NCBI GenBank assembly: GCA_017484135.1
Contig: JAFUTQ010000054.1
Coordinates: 1-34,735, forward strand
DNA length: 34,735 nt
Source: Lachnospiraceae bacterium
Lineage (GTDB): Bacteria; Bacillota; Clostridia; Lachnospirales; Lachnospiraceae
Direction of reading: 5' to 3'
Below the pieces are notes generated by a model. The model ran no database searches, was not told the DNA's origin, and saw nothing but the letters and a program-made list of their open reading frames with translations. A program made the position numbers and the translations under genes. Shown here piece after piece: positions 7,702 to 16,730 of this stretch (its first letter is position 1; every line of letters starts with the position of its first letter).

Positions 7702-9501
7702 ATGGCATGGTACGACGAGGCAGTATTTTATCATATTTACCCGTTAGGTCTTGCGGGTGCACCGAAGGACAATTCTTATGAGGAGCCGGTTCACAGGCTG
7801 AACACGCTGCTCCCATGGATTGATCATATCAAACAGATTGGATGCAGCGGATTATACATCGGACCGCTCTTTGAGTCCGGCAGTCATGGCTATGACACCA
7901 CCGATTATAAAAAGCTGGACAGCAGACTGGGCACGAATGAGGATCTGGCGGCATTTGTCAAGGAGTGTCACAACAAGGGAATCCGGGTAATTCTGGATGG
8001 CGTATTCAATCATACGGGAAGGGATTTCTTTGCTTTTCAGGATATTAAGAAAAATCGCGAAAATTCCCCATACAAAGACTGGTACTGCAATGTGAATTTT
8101 TACGGAAACAACGAGTACAACGACGGATTTTCCTATGATAACTGGGGCGGCTACAACCTTTTGGTCAAGCTGAACCAGCACAATCCGGCGGTGCGGGATT
8201 ATATCTGTGAGGTGATCCGGTTCTGGGTCAGCGAATTTGATATTGACGGAATCCGTCTGGATGCGGCAGATGTGCTGGATTTTGGCTATATGCAGGCACT
8301 GCGGCAGGTTGCAAATGAAGTGAAACCGGAGTTTTGGCTGATGGGAGAGGTCATCCACGGAGACTATATCCGGTGGGTCAACGAAGGGACACTTCACTCC
8401 GTGACAAATTATCATCTGCACAAAGCGCTGTATTCCGGGCACAACGATCACAATTATTTCGAGATTGCCCATACGGTTAAGAGGCTGTATGAGATGGGAG
8501 GCAATCGCCCGGATGGCTTAAAATTATACAATTTCGTGGATAACCATGATGTGGAGCGTATCTATACCAAGCTAAATAACAAGGCGCATTTTGCTCCGGT
8601 ACACATTCTTTTGTATACCCTGCCCGGTGTTCCGTCTATCTATTACGGTTCTGAATTTGGCATAGAGGGACAGAAGAATCGGTTTTCGGATGAATCGCTG
8701 CGTCCCGAGCTGCATTTGGAGGATTACAAGGATGCCGTAGAGACAAATCCATGCACCAGACTCATCGCGGCATTGGGCAGGATACGGCAGGAGACGAAGG
8801 CGCTGGACTATGGGGATTATCAGGAGCTGCAGCTTACGAACCGTCAGTATGCGTTCGCGAGAAATTACAACGGACAGATGGTGGTTGTGACCGTAAATAA
8901 CGATGACGGGGATACCTATATGAACCTTCCGGCCGGAAATGCGGCGGAATACATAGGAGCTCTGTCCGGCGAACGCGTATCGGTAAATAACGGACGGATT
9001 GATGTAAATGTCAAAGGAAATTACGGCGAGATCTGGATTCCGGTGACGGATGGCGCACCGGAGGTAAAACCGGTGGAGGTACACACAGAGCAGCTTTCAC
9101 AGGAGACTACACCGACGCAGGAGGCTTCATCGGCATTGGAACCGGAAGCAGCGGCCGGAGCGGAAGCCAAGCAGGAGCAGCCGCAGGATGAAATTCCGAT
9201 CGTGGAGAAAAAGGTGGAGGTTGTAGTAGAAGATGATGTAAAAAGCGAGCTGGTGGAGAAAGTGGAGAAGGTGATTGCACAGGAGCCGCAGGACGTGGCT
9301 TATCTTCCGGTAGAGGAAATCGTGGCAATGGCGGAAAAGGCCATGTACAAATCCTATGAGGACATGACCGTGCCGGAGCTGCAGGCCTCCGTCCTTGCGA
9401 AGATGGCACAAAACGGGCCGATCAATGATCAGATGCGCAGGAGTGTAGCGGATAATGTGTATCATGACTCTTTGGTGAACTGGGTAAAGAGCTTTCGCTG
9501 A
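7702..9501 (+). CDS. Intracellular GH13 (alpha-amylase family) glycosidase with unusual C-terminal extension
   Basis: A 599-aa protein without signal peptide that should act on alpha-glucans or maltodextrins in the cytoplasm. The catalytic barrel has all GH13 motifs: DGVFNHTG (99-106), GIRLDAAD with nucleophile D187, GEV with acid/base E216, and FVDNHD with D283. A beta-sandwich region follows to about 455. After it comes a Glu/Pro/Val-rich acidic linker (about 455-530) and a conserved-looking helical tail of about 65 residues ending in WVKSFR. The tail is not part of any amylase domain I know. GGAGG precedes the ATG. Confidence 0.9.
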   Translation: MAWYDEAVFYHIYPLGLAGAPKDNSYEEPVHRLNTLLPWIDHIKQIGCSGLYIGPLFESGSHGYDTTDYKKLDSRLGTNEDLAAFVKECHNKGIRVILDGVFNHTGRDFFAFQDIKKNRENSPYKDWYCNVNFYGNNEYNDGFSYDNWGGYNLLVKLNQHNPAVRDYICEVIRFWVSEFDIDGIRLDAADVLDFGYMQALRQVANEVKPEFWLMGEVIHGDYIRWVNEGTLHSVTNYHLHKALYSGHNDHNYFEIAHTVKRLYEMGGNRPDGLKLYNFVDNHDVERIYTKLNNKAHFAPVHILLYTLPGVPSIYYGSEFGIEGQKNRFSDESLRPELHLEDYKDAVETNPCTRLIAALGRIRQETKALDYGDYQELQLTNRQYAFARNYNGQMVVVTVNNDDGDTYMNLPAGNAAEYIGALSGERVSVNNGRIDVNVKGNYGEIWIPVTDGAPEVKPVEVHTEQLSQETTPTQEASSALEPEAAAGAEAKQEQPQDEIPIVEKKVEVVVEDDVKSELVEKVEKVIAQEPQDVAYLPVEEIVAMAEKAMYKSYEDMTVPELQASVLAKMAQNGPINDQMRRSVADNVYHDSLVNWVKSFR

Positions 9502-9559
9502 CAAAATGACGAAAAAATGATAAAAATTCTCCTGCTTTTAATGATTATGCCCAATATAT

Positions 9560-9588
9560 TTGACAATTTTCGAAAACTGCGCTATAAT
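9560..9588 (+). promoter_or_regulatory. Consensus sigma-A promoter of the chemoreceptor gene
   Basis: A perfect TTGACA and a perfect TATAAT are 17 bp apart. The start codon is 122 nt downstream of the -10, leaving a leader of about 115 nt. The leader contains one AT-rich hairpin (AAAATAAC/GTTATTTT) and no riboswitch that I recognise. Confidence 0.85.
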
Positions 9589-9710
9589 GACCGATGGTTA
9601 TAATCAAATGACTGGAAAATATTAGGAACTGTAGGAAAATAACTTGTGCAAGATGGATTAGTTATTTTTCAACAGGTCCTTAGCGTATTGAAGGAGGAAC
9701 AGTTAGAAAA

Positions 9711-11444
9711 ATGGCGCAGGGGAAGAAGACAAACAACAGGAAGAAGAAGGCAGGAACCATGGGCACGCTCAGCATGAGCACCAAAATAGCGATTTTGTCT
9801 GTAGTTATGGTAATTGTTGCGTTGGTCATTACCGTGGTAATCAATAAGCAGGAGTATGCAAGCCGGATATCCGACCTTGTCCGGAACGACATGATCGCCG
9901 TAGCTACCAGTTATGGTCAGGCGGTAGATGCATCCATCGCTCAGGAGGGTGGACAGCTGTCGGCGGATCAGCTTCATGATATTGTGGGGAATGCACTGAT
10001 TCCAAACGACAGTGACGGTTATATTTACATTGTATCGGAGGATGGAACCATGCTGTACCATCCGACACCTGAGAAAATCGGAGAGCCGGTAGAAAACGCA
10101 GCGGTAAAATCTCTGGTGGAGCAGATGGCTGGCGGTACTTATCCTCAGCCGGATGTAATTGAGTACATATTCAAGGGGCAGAACAAATATGCCGGTTATT
10201 ATATTACGGATGCCGACGGGGTACACGACATTGTGGTTGTATCCGCGGATCTGGGGAAGATCTCGAGCAAGGTGTCCAGTATTCCGGTGCACGTTCTGAT
10301 TGCCGTGGTACTTTTGGGCATCATCGTGGCCGTGATCGCCATGGTTTCCATCAACTGGCTGCTCAAGCCGATCAAGCATCTGGGCGTGTCCATGGATCGC
10401 GTTGCGAATCTGGACTTTACCGAGGATGAGGATCTGGAAAATTATGTGACGTGGAAAAACGAGACCGGTACACTGGCTAGAGCGACGATTGCAATGAGTA
10501 CCAACATTGACCGGATTACCGTTGATATCAGGGATGCGGTCGGTCAGATCGTACAAGATTCCGAGCAGCTGAAGGTGTTCATGGATGAAATCGGCAGTGA
10601 GTCGGTGGATATCTCAAACACGACGGAGAAGCTGGCGACAGGCATGGAGGAGACGACCACTACCACAGATGAAATCGCAACGAATGTGAATCAGATGGTG
10701 GAAAAATCCAATCATGTATCGGATCTCGCGGAAGAGGGAATCCAGATTTCCAAGGAGATATACGAGCGTGCAGCAGGCGGGATCAACCGTGCAGAGCAGG
10801 CCCAGGAGAAAGCAAACAATATTCTGGTGGACATCCGGAAAAATGCACGGAAGGCGCTTGAAGACGCAAAGGCGATTGACCGTATCAATGAGCTGACGGA
10901 GACGATTAAGGGCATCACGAGTCAGACCAACCTGTTGTCACTGAATGCCAGCATCGAGGCGGCAAGAGCCGGAGAGATGGGAAAAGGTTTCGCGGTGGTT
11001 GCAGGCGAGATCGGCAAGCTTGCAAGCGAATCGGCTGCGACGGTGGATCAGATTGACAGCATCATATCGGATATTAAGATTGCGGTGGATGGCATGAGAA
11101 ACTGCCTGGCCGAGGTTTTGGAATTTACCGAGAAGTCTACCGAGGAAAACTTAAATGCGATGCAGGAGGTCAGCAATCACTACAACAGCGATGCAGCTGT
11201 GTTTGAAAATAATCTGACCAAGATGAAGGATGCCATGGATGAGCTAAAGGACATCATTTCCTTTGTAAACAATGCGGTTGGAGAAATCAATACGACAGTC
11301 AATGAATCCTCCGGGGAGATCAGCGTCGTGGCAGGAAAGACGGACAATATCGTGGATCAGACCAAGACGGTTCAGAATCTGGTTGATGAGAATGTAAAAC
11401 AGTCAGCAACTCTGCAGAAGCTGATTGCAAACTTTAAGCTATAA
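9711..11444 (+). CDS. Methyl-accepting chemotaxis protein with Cache sensor
   Basis: A 577-aa membrane chemoreceptor. A basic start is followed by TM1 (about 24-44) and an extracytoplasmic single-Cache-type sensor (about 45-190, with [16 protein letters not shown]). TM2 is at about 195-217, then HAMP, then a long cytoplasmic coiled coil with the signalling hairpin tip ([20 protein letters not shown]). It lacks a C-terminal CheR-binding pentapeptide. GGAGG lies 13 nt before the ATG. No other chemotaxis gene is nearby, so it is an orphan receptor; the ligand is unknown. Its end overlaps the end of adaA by 6 nt, tail to tail. Confidence 0.93.
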   Translation: MAQGKKTNNRKKKAGTMGTLSMSTKIAILSVVMVIVALVITVVINKQEYASRISDLVRNDMIAVATSYGQAVDASIAQEGGQLSADQLHDIVGNALIPNDSDGYIYIVSEDGTMLYHPTPEKIGEPVENAAVKSLVEQMAGGTYPQPDVIEYIFKGQNKYAGYYITDADGVHDIVVVSADLGKISSKVSSIPVHVLIAVVLLGIIVAVIAMVSINWLLKPIKHLGVSMDRVANLDFTEDEDLENYVTWKNETGTLARATIAMSTNIDRITVDIRDAVGQIVQDSEQLKVFMDEIGSESVDISNTTEKLATGMEETTTTTDEIATNVNQMVEKSNHVSDLAEEGIQISKEIYERAAGGINRAEQAQEKANNILVDIRKNARKALEDAKAIDRINELTETIKGITSQTNLLSLNASIEAARAGEMGKGFAVVAGEIGKLASESAATVDQIDSIISDIKIAVDGMRNCLAEVLEFTEKSTEENLNAMQEVSNHYNSDAAVFENNLTKMKDAMDELKDIISFVNNAVGEINTTVNESSGEISVVAGKTDNIVDQTKTVQNLVDENVKQSATLQKLIANFKL

Positions 11445-12008
11445 ATTGATTTTCTCTGCCCGGTACCGGGAGGGAGTGCATCCGCAGATTTCTTTGAAAA
11501 CTCTGGAGAAGTGTGCTGCGGATGCAAACCCTGCCTCGTTTCCGATATAGGAAATACTTCGGTTGGGAAATCGGATCAGGAGCTCCTTTGCAGCAATGCA
11601 TCGGAGCTCGTTGTGATATCGGAGGGGCGTCGTTTTGGCGCATTCCTTAAAGCATCTGAGCAGATAGCTTTCATTGACAAACAGTGCGTCGGCCATTTGC
11701 TCCAGAGAAAATTTTTCGGTATAATGCTCCTTCAGATAGGCTTTCGCAGCTTCGGTCAATTCCTGTTGCGCGCCGTTCCAATGGGGAAGCTCCGGATGGC
11801 AGCGCCTGCAGGGACGAAAGCCATCGCTTACGGCCTGATCCAGCGTGTCATATATGATCGTATTCTCCCGGTTGCATTGTCTGGACGTACACGAGGGACG
11901 GCACACGACCCCGGTCGTTTTTACGGCATAAAAAAAAGAGCCGTCATAGTGTTTGTCGTTTTGTAAGATCGCGTTCCATTGTTCATTTGTGGCGGATTTT
12001 CCTGTCAT
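11439..12008 (-). CDS. adaA: AdaA-type methylphosphotriester-DNA methyltransferase / AraC activator
   Basis: A 189-aa protein. The N-terminal Ada zinc domain carries C36, C40, C67 and C70 (motifs VVCRPSC and RPCRRC), which repair methylphosphotriesters in DNA by methyl transfer to the first Cys. The C-terminal two-helix-turn-helix AraC domain (about 85-185) then activates transcription. The length fits AdaA rather than full-length Ada, because the O6-methylguanine transferase domain is absent. No alkyltransferase gene is adjacent. It is transcribed divergently from the ABC operon at 12275. Confidence 0.93.
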   Translation of the reverse strand: MTGKSATNEQWNAILQNDKHYDGSFFYAVKTTGVVCRPSCTSRQCNRENTIIYDTLDQAVSDGFRPCRRCHPELPHWNGAQQELTEAAKAYLKEHYTEKFSLEQMADALFVNESYLLRCFKECAKTTPLRYHNELRCIAAKELLIRFPNRSISYIGNEAGFASAAHFSRVFKEICGCTPSRYRAEKINL

Positions 12009-12077
12009 GATTCCTCCCGGTCGATTCTGTACTATTTGGCACAGCCTCGCATGTGTCTGTAGTTTCCGCTGTTTCTG

Positions 12078-12101
12078 GTATCATAGTATCATAGTATCAT
12101 T
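12078..12101. repeat. Three tandem copies of an 8-nt unit upstream of adaA
   Basis: The unit GTATCATA is present three times, the last copy with one change. On the minus strand it offers several overlapping TATGAT-like -10 boxes for adaA, about 18 bp from a TTGAAA. It may be slippage-prone. Confidence 0.5.
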
Positions 12102-12132
12102 GTGATTCTGTTTTTTTCAAGTGCAAAATAAA

Positions 12133-12152
12133 AAGTCAATATCAGACAACTT
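12133..12152 (+). repeat. Upstream direct repeat, copy 1
   Basis: AAGTCAATA-N2-AGACAACT occurs here and again at 14192-14210 with the same layout. Both copies lie upstream of an iron-regulon-like promoter. In this copy the CAGACA part could be the -35 box. Confidence 0.55.
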
Positions 12153-12171
12153 GCCGCGAGAAAAATATGAT
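12143..12171 (+). promoter_or_regulatory. Predicted promoter of the 12275 ABC operon
   Basis: CAGACA and TATGAT (12166-12171) are 17 bp apart. The dyad operator begins 9 nt after the -10. Confidence 0.5.
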
Positions 12172-12179
12172 AGAAATAA

Positions 12180-12201
12180 TTGGTTAGACATTTCTAACTA
12201 A
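12180..12201. promoter_or_regulatory. TTRGTTAG dyad operator, site 1
   Basis: TTGGTTAG-N6-CTAACTAA. The symmetry extends to 11-nt arms (12178-12203) with one mismatch. It lies over the likely transcription start, the geometry of a repressor site. Related dyads with the same 6-nt spacer are at 14243 and 26149. The half-site resembles DtxR-family boxes, but the spacing differs. Confidence 0.7.
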
Positions 12202-12274
12202 TTTTCAAATATTTCATGATCTGTAACAGTTTGAAAGCTGTGTTTTGAGCGATCATACAATTTTGGAGAAAAAT

Positions 12275-13480
12275 ATGAATATAAAAAACAGCATTTCATT
12301 TAAGAATTTTACGCGAAAGCCAGCCAGAACGGCTGCCTTATGTCTGTTGTCCGTTTTTTTGAGCTTTTCTGTATTGGGCGGTTCTCTGGTGGTGCTTGCC
12401 TTAAAGGGTGGTTTGGAATCGCTGGAAACAAGACTTGGAGCGGATATCATGGTGGTTCCGTATGAGGCCTCTACCAAGGCAGAGCTGTCCGGTATGGTGC
12501 TGCAGGGAAATCCCGGCTATTTTTATATGGATCGGTCGGTTTTGGAAAAACTGCAGGATATGGACGGAGTAAAGCAGGTGTCGGAGCAGTTTTATCTTGC
12601 AAGTGCAAGTGCAAGCTGCTGTTCCATGGCTGTCCAGATCATAGGTTATAATCCCGAAACAGACTTTACCATCAATCCCTGGATTGAAAAATCTTATAAG
12701 GGAACGCTGGGAGAGGGAGAGATCCTTGTGGGAAATGACTTGAATTTGTTTCCGGGAGATTGCGTCATGTTTTACGGGACACCTTGTACGGTTGCTGCGA
12801 AGCTGGATAAAACAGGTACCTATCTGGATACCAGTGTTTATACGGGGGAGGAAACCATCAAGACGTTGATCGGAGCCGCGAAGGAGAAGAAAATCTATGA
12901 TTTCGGTGAGGTGGATCCGGACAGAATTGTATCCTGTGTGCTGATCAACGTGGAGGACGGATATTCGGTGGAAGAGGTGCGTAATGATATTAAGCTTCAT
13001 GTTCGCAAGGTGGAAGCCGTGCAGACGCAGGATATGATTACCGATGTGTCCGGGCAGCTGACCGGCACTTCTGATTTTGTGATGGTTCTCATCGGGGTGC
13101 TGTGGATACTTGCGCTGCCCATTCTCGGAACCGCTTTTGTCATGATTGCCAATGAACGAAAAAAGGAATTTGCAATTCTTCGTGTGGCGGGAGCGTCGCG
13201 TAAAATTCTTGCCGCAATCATGATGAAGGAGGCATTGCTTATCAATGTGCTGGGAAGTCTGATCGGTGCGGTGCTTGCGGTTGCACTGACAGTATTATTT
13301 GGCAGTTTGTTGGAAAGCTCTCTGGGGCTGCCGTTTCTGCTTCCCGGAGCAGGGAAAATGGTCGCAATTTCCATTGCGGCGGTGGCAGTATCCGTTTTGG
13401 CAGGGACACTTTCGGCTGTAATTGCGGCATGGAGGATCAGCCGGATTGACACTGCATTGATCTTACGTGGAGAGAATTAG
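12275..13480 (+). CDS. FtsX/MacB-type ABC transporter permease
   Basis: A 401-aa permease. TM1 (about 22-44) is followed by an extracytoplasmic domain starting with GADIMVVPYEA and three C-terminal membrane helices (about 272-295, 320-350, 365-390). A vicinal Cys pair, C115-C116, sits in the extracytoplasmic domain within a run of alternating Ala and Ser, and could bind metal or thiol. ATG 12275 follows TTGGAG; an in-frame TTG at 12245 is less likely. It pairs with the ATPase that starts 7 nt after its stop. The GAxIxVVP motif is shared with the permeases at 17995 and 19307, so it is probably a paralogue of that system with an unknown cargo. Confidence 0.88.
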   Translation: MNIKNSISFKNFTRKPARTAALCLLSVFLSFSVLGGSLVVLALKGGLESLETRLGADIMVVPYEASTKAELSGMVLQGNPGYFYMDRSVLEKLQDMDGVKQVSEQFYLASASASCCSMAVQIIGYNPETDFTINPWIEKSYKGTLGEGEILVGNDLNLFPGDCVMFYGTPCTVAAKLDKTGTYLDTSVYTGEETIKTLIGAAKEKKIYDFGEVDPDRIVSCVLINVEDGYSVEEVRNDIKLHVRKVEAVQTQDMITDVSGQLTGTSDFVMVLIGVLWILALPILGTAFVMIANERKKEFAILRVAGASRKILAAIMMKEALLINVLGSLIGAVLAVALTVLFGSLLESSLGLPFLLPGAGKMVAISIAAVAVSVLAGTLSAVIAAWRISRIDTALILRGEN

Positions 13481-13487
13481 AAGGATT

Positions 13488-14186
13488 ATGATAGTAAAAG
13501 CGGACGAAATAACAAAACAGTTTTTGAGAAAAAGAGAAAACAGTAATGTGTTCTATGCGGTGGAAAAAACGACAGCCGAGTTTCGGGGTGGCAATCTGAT
13601 TATGATCTATGGGCAGTCCGGAAGTGGGAAAAGTACATGGATGAATATGCTTGGCGGGATTTTGCAGCCGTCATCGGGACGTGTGCTCTATGACAGGACA
13701 GAGCTTTATGCAATGGATGATGATACACTTTCAAAATTTCGCAATCAGCACATCGGTATGATCCCGCAGGGGCAGACGGCTATTCATTCGATGAATGTGC
13801 GGGAGAATATTCTGCTTCCGTTTTCTCTGTATGGAAAGGAAATTTCCGCGGAGACCGGGGAGCGGGCGGATCGTATGCTTGAGGAAATGGGAATTGCTGA
13901 TTTGAGCGCAGTGATGCCGTCTGAATTATCCGGCGGGGAGCTCCGTCGGATGGCGATTGCGAGAGCGTTGATCCGTCAACCTGAGGTAATCTTTGCGGAT
14001 GAACCTACGGGAGATCTGGATGATGAGAATACCCGCACGGTGCTTTCCATCCTCCGCAGACAGGCGGATATGGGGAAGCTGGTCATGGTTGTGACTCACG
14101 ATCGGGAGGTGGCGGAATTTGCGGATTTGACCTATCGCATGTCCGGCGGAAGGCTGTGTCTGGAAGAACCGGAGCAAATAGTTTGA
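13488..14186 (+). CDS. ABC transporter ATP-binding protein (LolD/MacB type)
   Basis: A 232-aa ATPase partner of the permease at 12275. Walker A is GQSGSGKS, the Q-loop region reads MIPQGQ, the signature is LSGGE, Walker B is VIFADEPTGD and the switch His is in VVTHD. ATG 13488 lies 7 nt behind the permease stop; a GTG at 13467 overlapping the permease is the alternative start. The subfamily works with FtsX-like permeases and need not transport small solutes. Confidence 0.92.
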   Translation: MIVKADEITKQFLRKRENSNVFYAVEKTTAEFRGGNLIMIYGQSGSGKSTWMNMLGGILQPSSGRVLYDRTELYAMDDDTLSKFRNQHIGMIPQGQTAIHSMNVRENILLPFSLYGKEISAETGERADRMLEEMGIADLSAVMPSELSGGELRRMAIARALIRQPEVIFADEPTGDLDDENTRTVLSILRRQADMGKLVMVVTHDREVAEFADLTYRMSGGRLCLEEPEQIV

Positions 14187-14191
14187 ATTAG

Positions 14192-14210
14192 AAGTCAATA
14201 ATAGACAACT
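14192..14210 (+). repeat. Upstream direct repeat, copy 2
   Basis: Second copy of AAGTCAATA-N2-AGACAACT, between the ABC ATPase gene and the FTR1 gene. It supports an independent, similarly built control region here. Confidence 0.55.
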
Positions 14211-14229
14211 GCAGTTTGAAATACGGTTG

Positions 14230-14235
14230 TATACT
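14230..14235 (+). promoter_or_regulatory. -10 box (TATACT) of the iron operon promoter
   Basis: A good -10 lies 65 nt before the FTR1 start. No convincing -35 is at 16-18 bp; TAGACA at 14202 is 22 bp away. The promoter may need an activator, or it is placed wrongly. Confidence 0.4.
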
Positions 14236-14242
14236 CATAACT

Positions 14243-14264
14243 GCGGTTAGGCAAGACTAATTAA
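14243..14264. promoter_or_regulatory. TTRGTTAG dyad operator, site 2
   Basis: GCGGTTAG-N6-CTAATTAA, 7 nt after the -10 of the FTR1 operon. It shares GGTTAG, the central CA, CTAA and TAA at the same positions as site 1. Confidence 0.65.
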
Positions 14265-14299
14265 AGTTAGAGATAAAAAAATGCTGGAGAGAAACAAAC

Positions 14300-15856
14300 A
14301 TGCATAGTATGGGTAATTCTGAAACAAGACTCTTTCATCGCAGAATGGCCGCGGTCTTCACAGCTTTTGTGGTTGCCGTTGCGATACTTTTACATACAGG
14401 CTATATTGTGTTTGCTGATGAGGCGGGCTATTACAAAACATGGGATGCCTATAAGGAGTCAGGGCAGCCGGCATCAACGTGGAATGATGTGGTTGATGCG
14501 ATGGAGCAGGTGCTGGATTATGGAATTGATCTGTATGCCCAGGGCGATACAGACGGAGCTTACAAGACGGTAAGCGATGCCTACTATGGCTATTATGAGA
14601 CGACCGGTTTTGAGCGGATTGCGATGGGGTATATCTCCGGTGCCAGAAAATCGGAGATGGAGCTTCAGTTTTCGGCATGTAAATCGGTGGCCAAGAACAA
14701 AGGCTCTGAGGAAGATTATAATCAAGAGGTGGAAACGCTCAAGTCGATGCTTCGTGAAGATGCAAATCAGCTGGATGGAGTCACAGGCGATGACAGTGAT
14801 TCGGAAAGTGATTCCAGCAGCGAGGAAAGCGGCAGCAGTGACAGTAGCAGCAGTACCTCCGGTCAGTCAAGATCGGCTGCTGCGGCAACCTTTATCGCCT
14901 GCTTTTCCATCATCCTGAGAGAGGGATTTGAGGCGATTCTGATTGTCGGCGCGATCATTGCATATCTCGTTAAGTCGGCGGGAGAGGATAAGAAAAAACG
15001 AAAGAAGCTGGTATATCCGGTATATTGGGGTTCACTGGCGGGCATTGCTTTAAGCTTTGTACTTGCATGGCTTCTGAATATCCTCAAACTGGCAAACAGT
15101 GCCTCGCAGGAAATTATTGAGGGTGTCACTGCGTTGACGGCCGTATTGGTGCTTTATTATGTAAGCAACTGGATGTTGTCGAAGTCTGAGACGGATGCGT
15201 GGACGAAATATATTAAATCCAAGGCGCAGGAATCCACCAAATCGGGAAGTACGTTTGCGCTTGCGTTTACTGCGTTTCTTGCAGTATTTCGAGAGGGCGC
15301 CGAGGTTGTACTGTTTTTCCAGCCGATGCTGGCGGGAGACAATATCAGCTCGGTATGGATGGGACTGATCATTGGATTTGTATGTCTGATCTTTGTTTAT
15401 ATTGCGATTAACCTGTTGAGTCTGAGGATTCCGATCAAGCCGTTTTTTGTTGGAACGAGTATCTTGATGTTTATCATGTCGATTTCGTTCCTCGGTGCCG
15501 GGATCAAGGAGTTGATTGAGGGAGATGTACTTACTATGACGTCTCCGGACTGGCTTTCATGGATTCCGTCGAACAGTCTGATGGAGGTGCTTGGCATCTA
15601 TCCATGCCTGCAGACGTTGATTCCGCAGCTCATTCTGCTCATCATTACGATTGTTGTCTTTGTGATACAGACAAAGAAGAATCGGGCAATCCACGCTGAG
15701 GCAGAGAAAAAGCGCGAGGCAGAGCGGCTTGCGAAGGAAGAGGAAGAGAAGAAAGCACAGGAAGCGCAGCTCAGAAGATTGATCAGGGAGATTGTGCTTG
15801 AGGTGCTTGCGGAGTCAAAAAATGCGGACGCGGGTTCGGATGCCTCACAAGAGTAA
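14300..15856 (+). CDS. FTR1-family high-affinity iron permease
   Basis: A 518-aa protein that carries iron across the membrane, in this family coupled to Fe(II) oxidation and transport as Fe(III). A signal peptide (about 1-39) is followed by an extracytoplasmic helical domain (40-160, with a YYGYYE motif) and a Ser/Asp-rich linker (164-190). The seven-helix permease domain has both iron motifs, REGFE (207-211) and REGAE (331-335). The tail is a charged cytoplasmic helix. GGAGAG precedes the ATG. It is the first gene of a long same-strand run in the order of the Campylobacter cj1658-cj1663 (P19) locus. Confidence 0.95.
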   Translation: MHSMGNSETRLFHRRMAAVFTAFVVAVAILLHTGYIVFADEAGYYKTWDAYKESGQPASTWNDVVDAMEQVLDYGIDLYAQGDTDGAYKTVSDAYYGYYETTGFERIAMGYISGARKSEMELQFSACKSVAKNKGSEEDYNQEVETLKSMLREDANQLDGVTGDDSDSESDSSSEESGSSDSSSSTSGQSRSAAAATFIACFSIILREGFEAILIVGAIIAYLVKSAGEDKKKRKKLVYPVYWGSLAGIALSFVLAWLLNILKLANSASQEIIEGVTALTAVLVLYYVSNWMLSKSETDAWTKYIKSKAQESTKSGSTFALAFTAFLAVFREGAEVVLFFQPMLAGDNISSVWMGLIIGFVCLIFVYIAINLLSLRIPIKPFFVGTSILMFIMSISFLGAGIKELIEGDVLTMTSPDWLSWIPSNSLMEVLGIYPCLQTLIPQLILLIITIVVFVIQTKKNRAIHAEAEKKREAERLAKEEEEKKAQEAQLRRLIREIVLEVLAESKNADAGSDASQE

Positions 15857-15932
15857 TGCTATTTTGAACTTGTCAGATCATCGGCCATATGCCGGTCTGA
15901 AATAAATCGTATTTTTATAAGGAGGAAAAAAT

Positions 15933-16589
15933 ATGAAAAAGAAACTTGTCACAACAGTTTTGTCAATTGCAACGGTTGCAGCTTTTGCATTGACAGGATG
16001 TGGAAATGAATCATCAACTGCAGATGCCGGTGCCGCAAACGACACGGTAGCAGAGACTGAGACGGTGGAGGCTACCGTAACATCTGAGGCTTCTACTGCG
16101 CCCGGTGATGCGGCAGGTTTTACGGAGTACCCGATTTTTGAGGACGAAGAGGTTGGCTTCATCAATCTTTCTGCTGTATACTTCCAGCCTGTTCCTATGT
16201 CAAACGGCAATGAGAGTATCGATGGATTTGACATTCACCTTGAGGCAGATATTTCTGCACTGGAGAACAACCTTGGCTTCGGCGTGGGCGACTGGGTGCC
16301 TTATCTGACGGTAGATTACAAGGTGACAGGATCAGACGGAAACGTTGCTGCAGAGGGAACCTTCATGGAGATGAGTGCATCGGACGGCCCTCACTACGGA
16401 GCAAACATTGCGCTTCCGGACGCAGATACCTATAGCGTATCCTTTACCATTCACAGTCCGGAGGAGAACGGATACCTGCTTCATACAGATGCTGAGACAG
16501 GCCCGGGCGGCTCATTTGACGATTACTTCAAGGACGGAAATCTTGAGTACACATTTGAGGGATGGGATTATACCCCTCAGGAGTGGTAA
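15933..16589 (+). CDS. P19/Tp34-type iron-binding lipoprotein
   Basis: A 218-aa lipoprotein (lipobox LTGC, Cys23) with an acidic Thr/Ala linker, then an Ig-like Iron_transport domain (about 63-218). Metal ligands known from Campylobacter P19 can be placed: H102 and E104 (HLE), M147, D151 and H154 (the same 4- and 7-residue spacing as Met88, Asp92 and His95) and H184 in a HTDAETG motif. It is expected to bind Cu or Fe at the cell surface and pass iron to FTR1. AGGAGG precedes the ATG. The separate gene and intact site suggest a working system. Confidence 0.93.
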   Translation: MKKKLVTTVLSIATVAAFALTGCGNESSTADAGAANDTVAETETVEATVTSEASTAPGDAAGFTEYPIFEDEEVGFINLSAVYFQPVPMSNGNESIDGFDIHLEADISALENNLGFGVGDWVPYLTVDYKVTGSDGNVAAEGTFMEMSASDGPHYGANIALPDADTYSVSFTIHSPEENGYLLHTDAETGPGGSFDDYFKDGNLEYTFEGWDYTPQEW

Positions 16590-16610
16590 GTCGTTACGAT
16601 TTACAGACGG

Positions 16611-16703
16611 TCTGCGAAAATGTCTGTATCGCAGATTGCAGGAACATGATTTAGAAAACATGTGACGCCGTGCCGGATTTTGAACAGAAATCCGGCATGG
16701 CGT
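16611..16703 (+). other. Hairpin cluster in the iron operon leader between P19 and DUF2318 genes
   Basis: The main stem is 16 bp (16665-16680 with 16688-16703, one G-U, loop TGAACAG). A 7-bp stem TCTGCGA/TCGCAGA lies upstream at 16611-16635. No T run follows, so termination is unlikely. RNA processing or 3'-end protection of the FTR1-P19 message, giving more of those two proteins, is plausible. Confidence 0.6.
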
Positions 16704-16730
16704 ATTGGTGTTTGAAAAGAGGAAAAATAG

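Noticed and set aside
9589-9710. Long leader of the chemoreceptor gene as a possible cyclic-di-GMP or other riboswitch
   Set aside because: No GEMM-type or other riboswitch core could be recognised. Only a short AT-rich hairpin is present.
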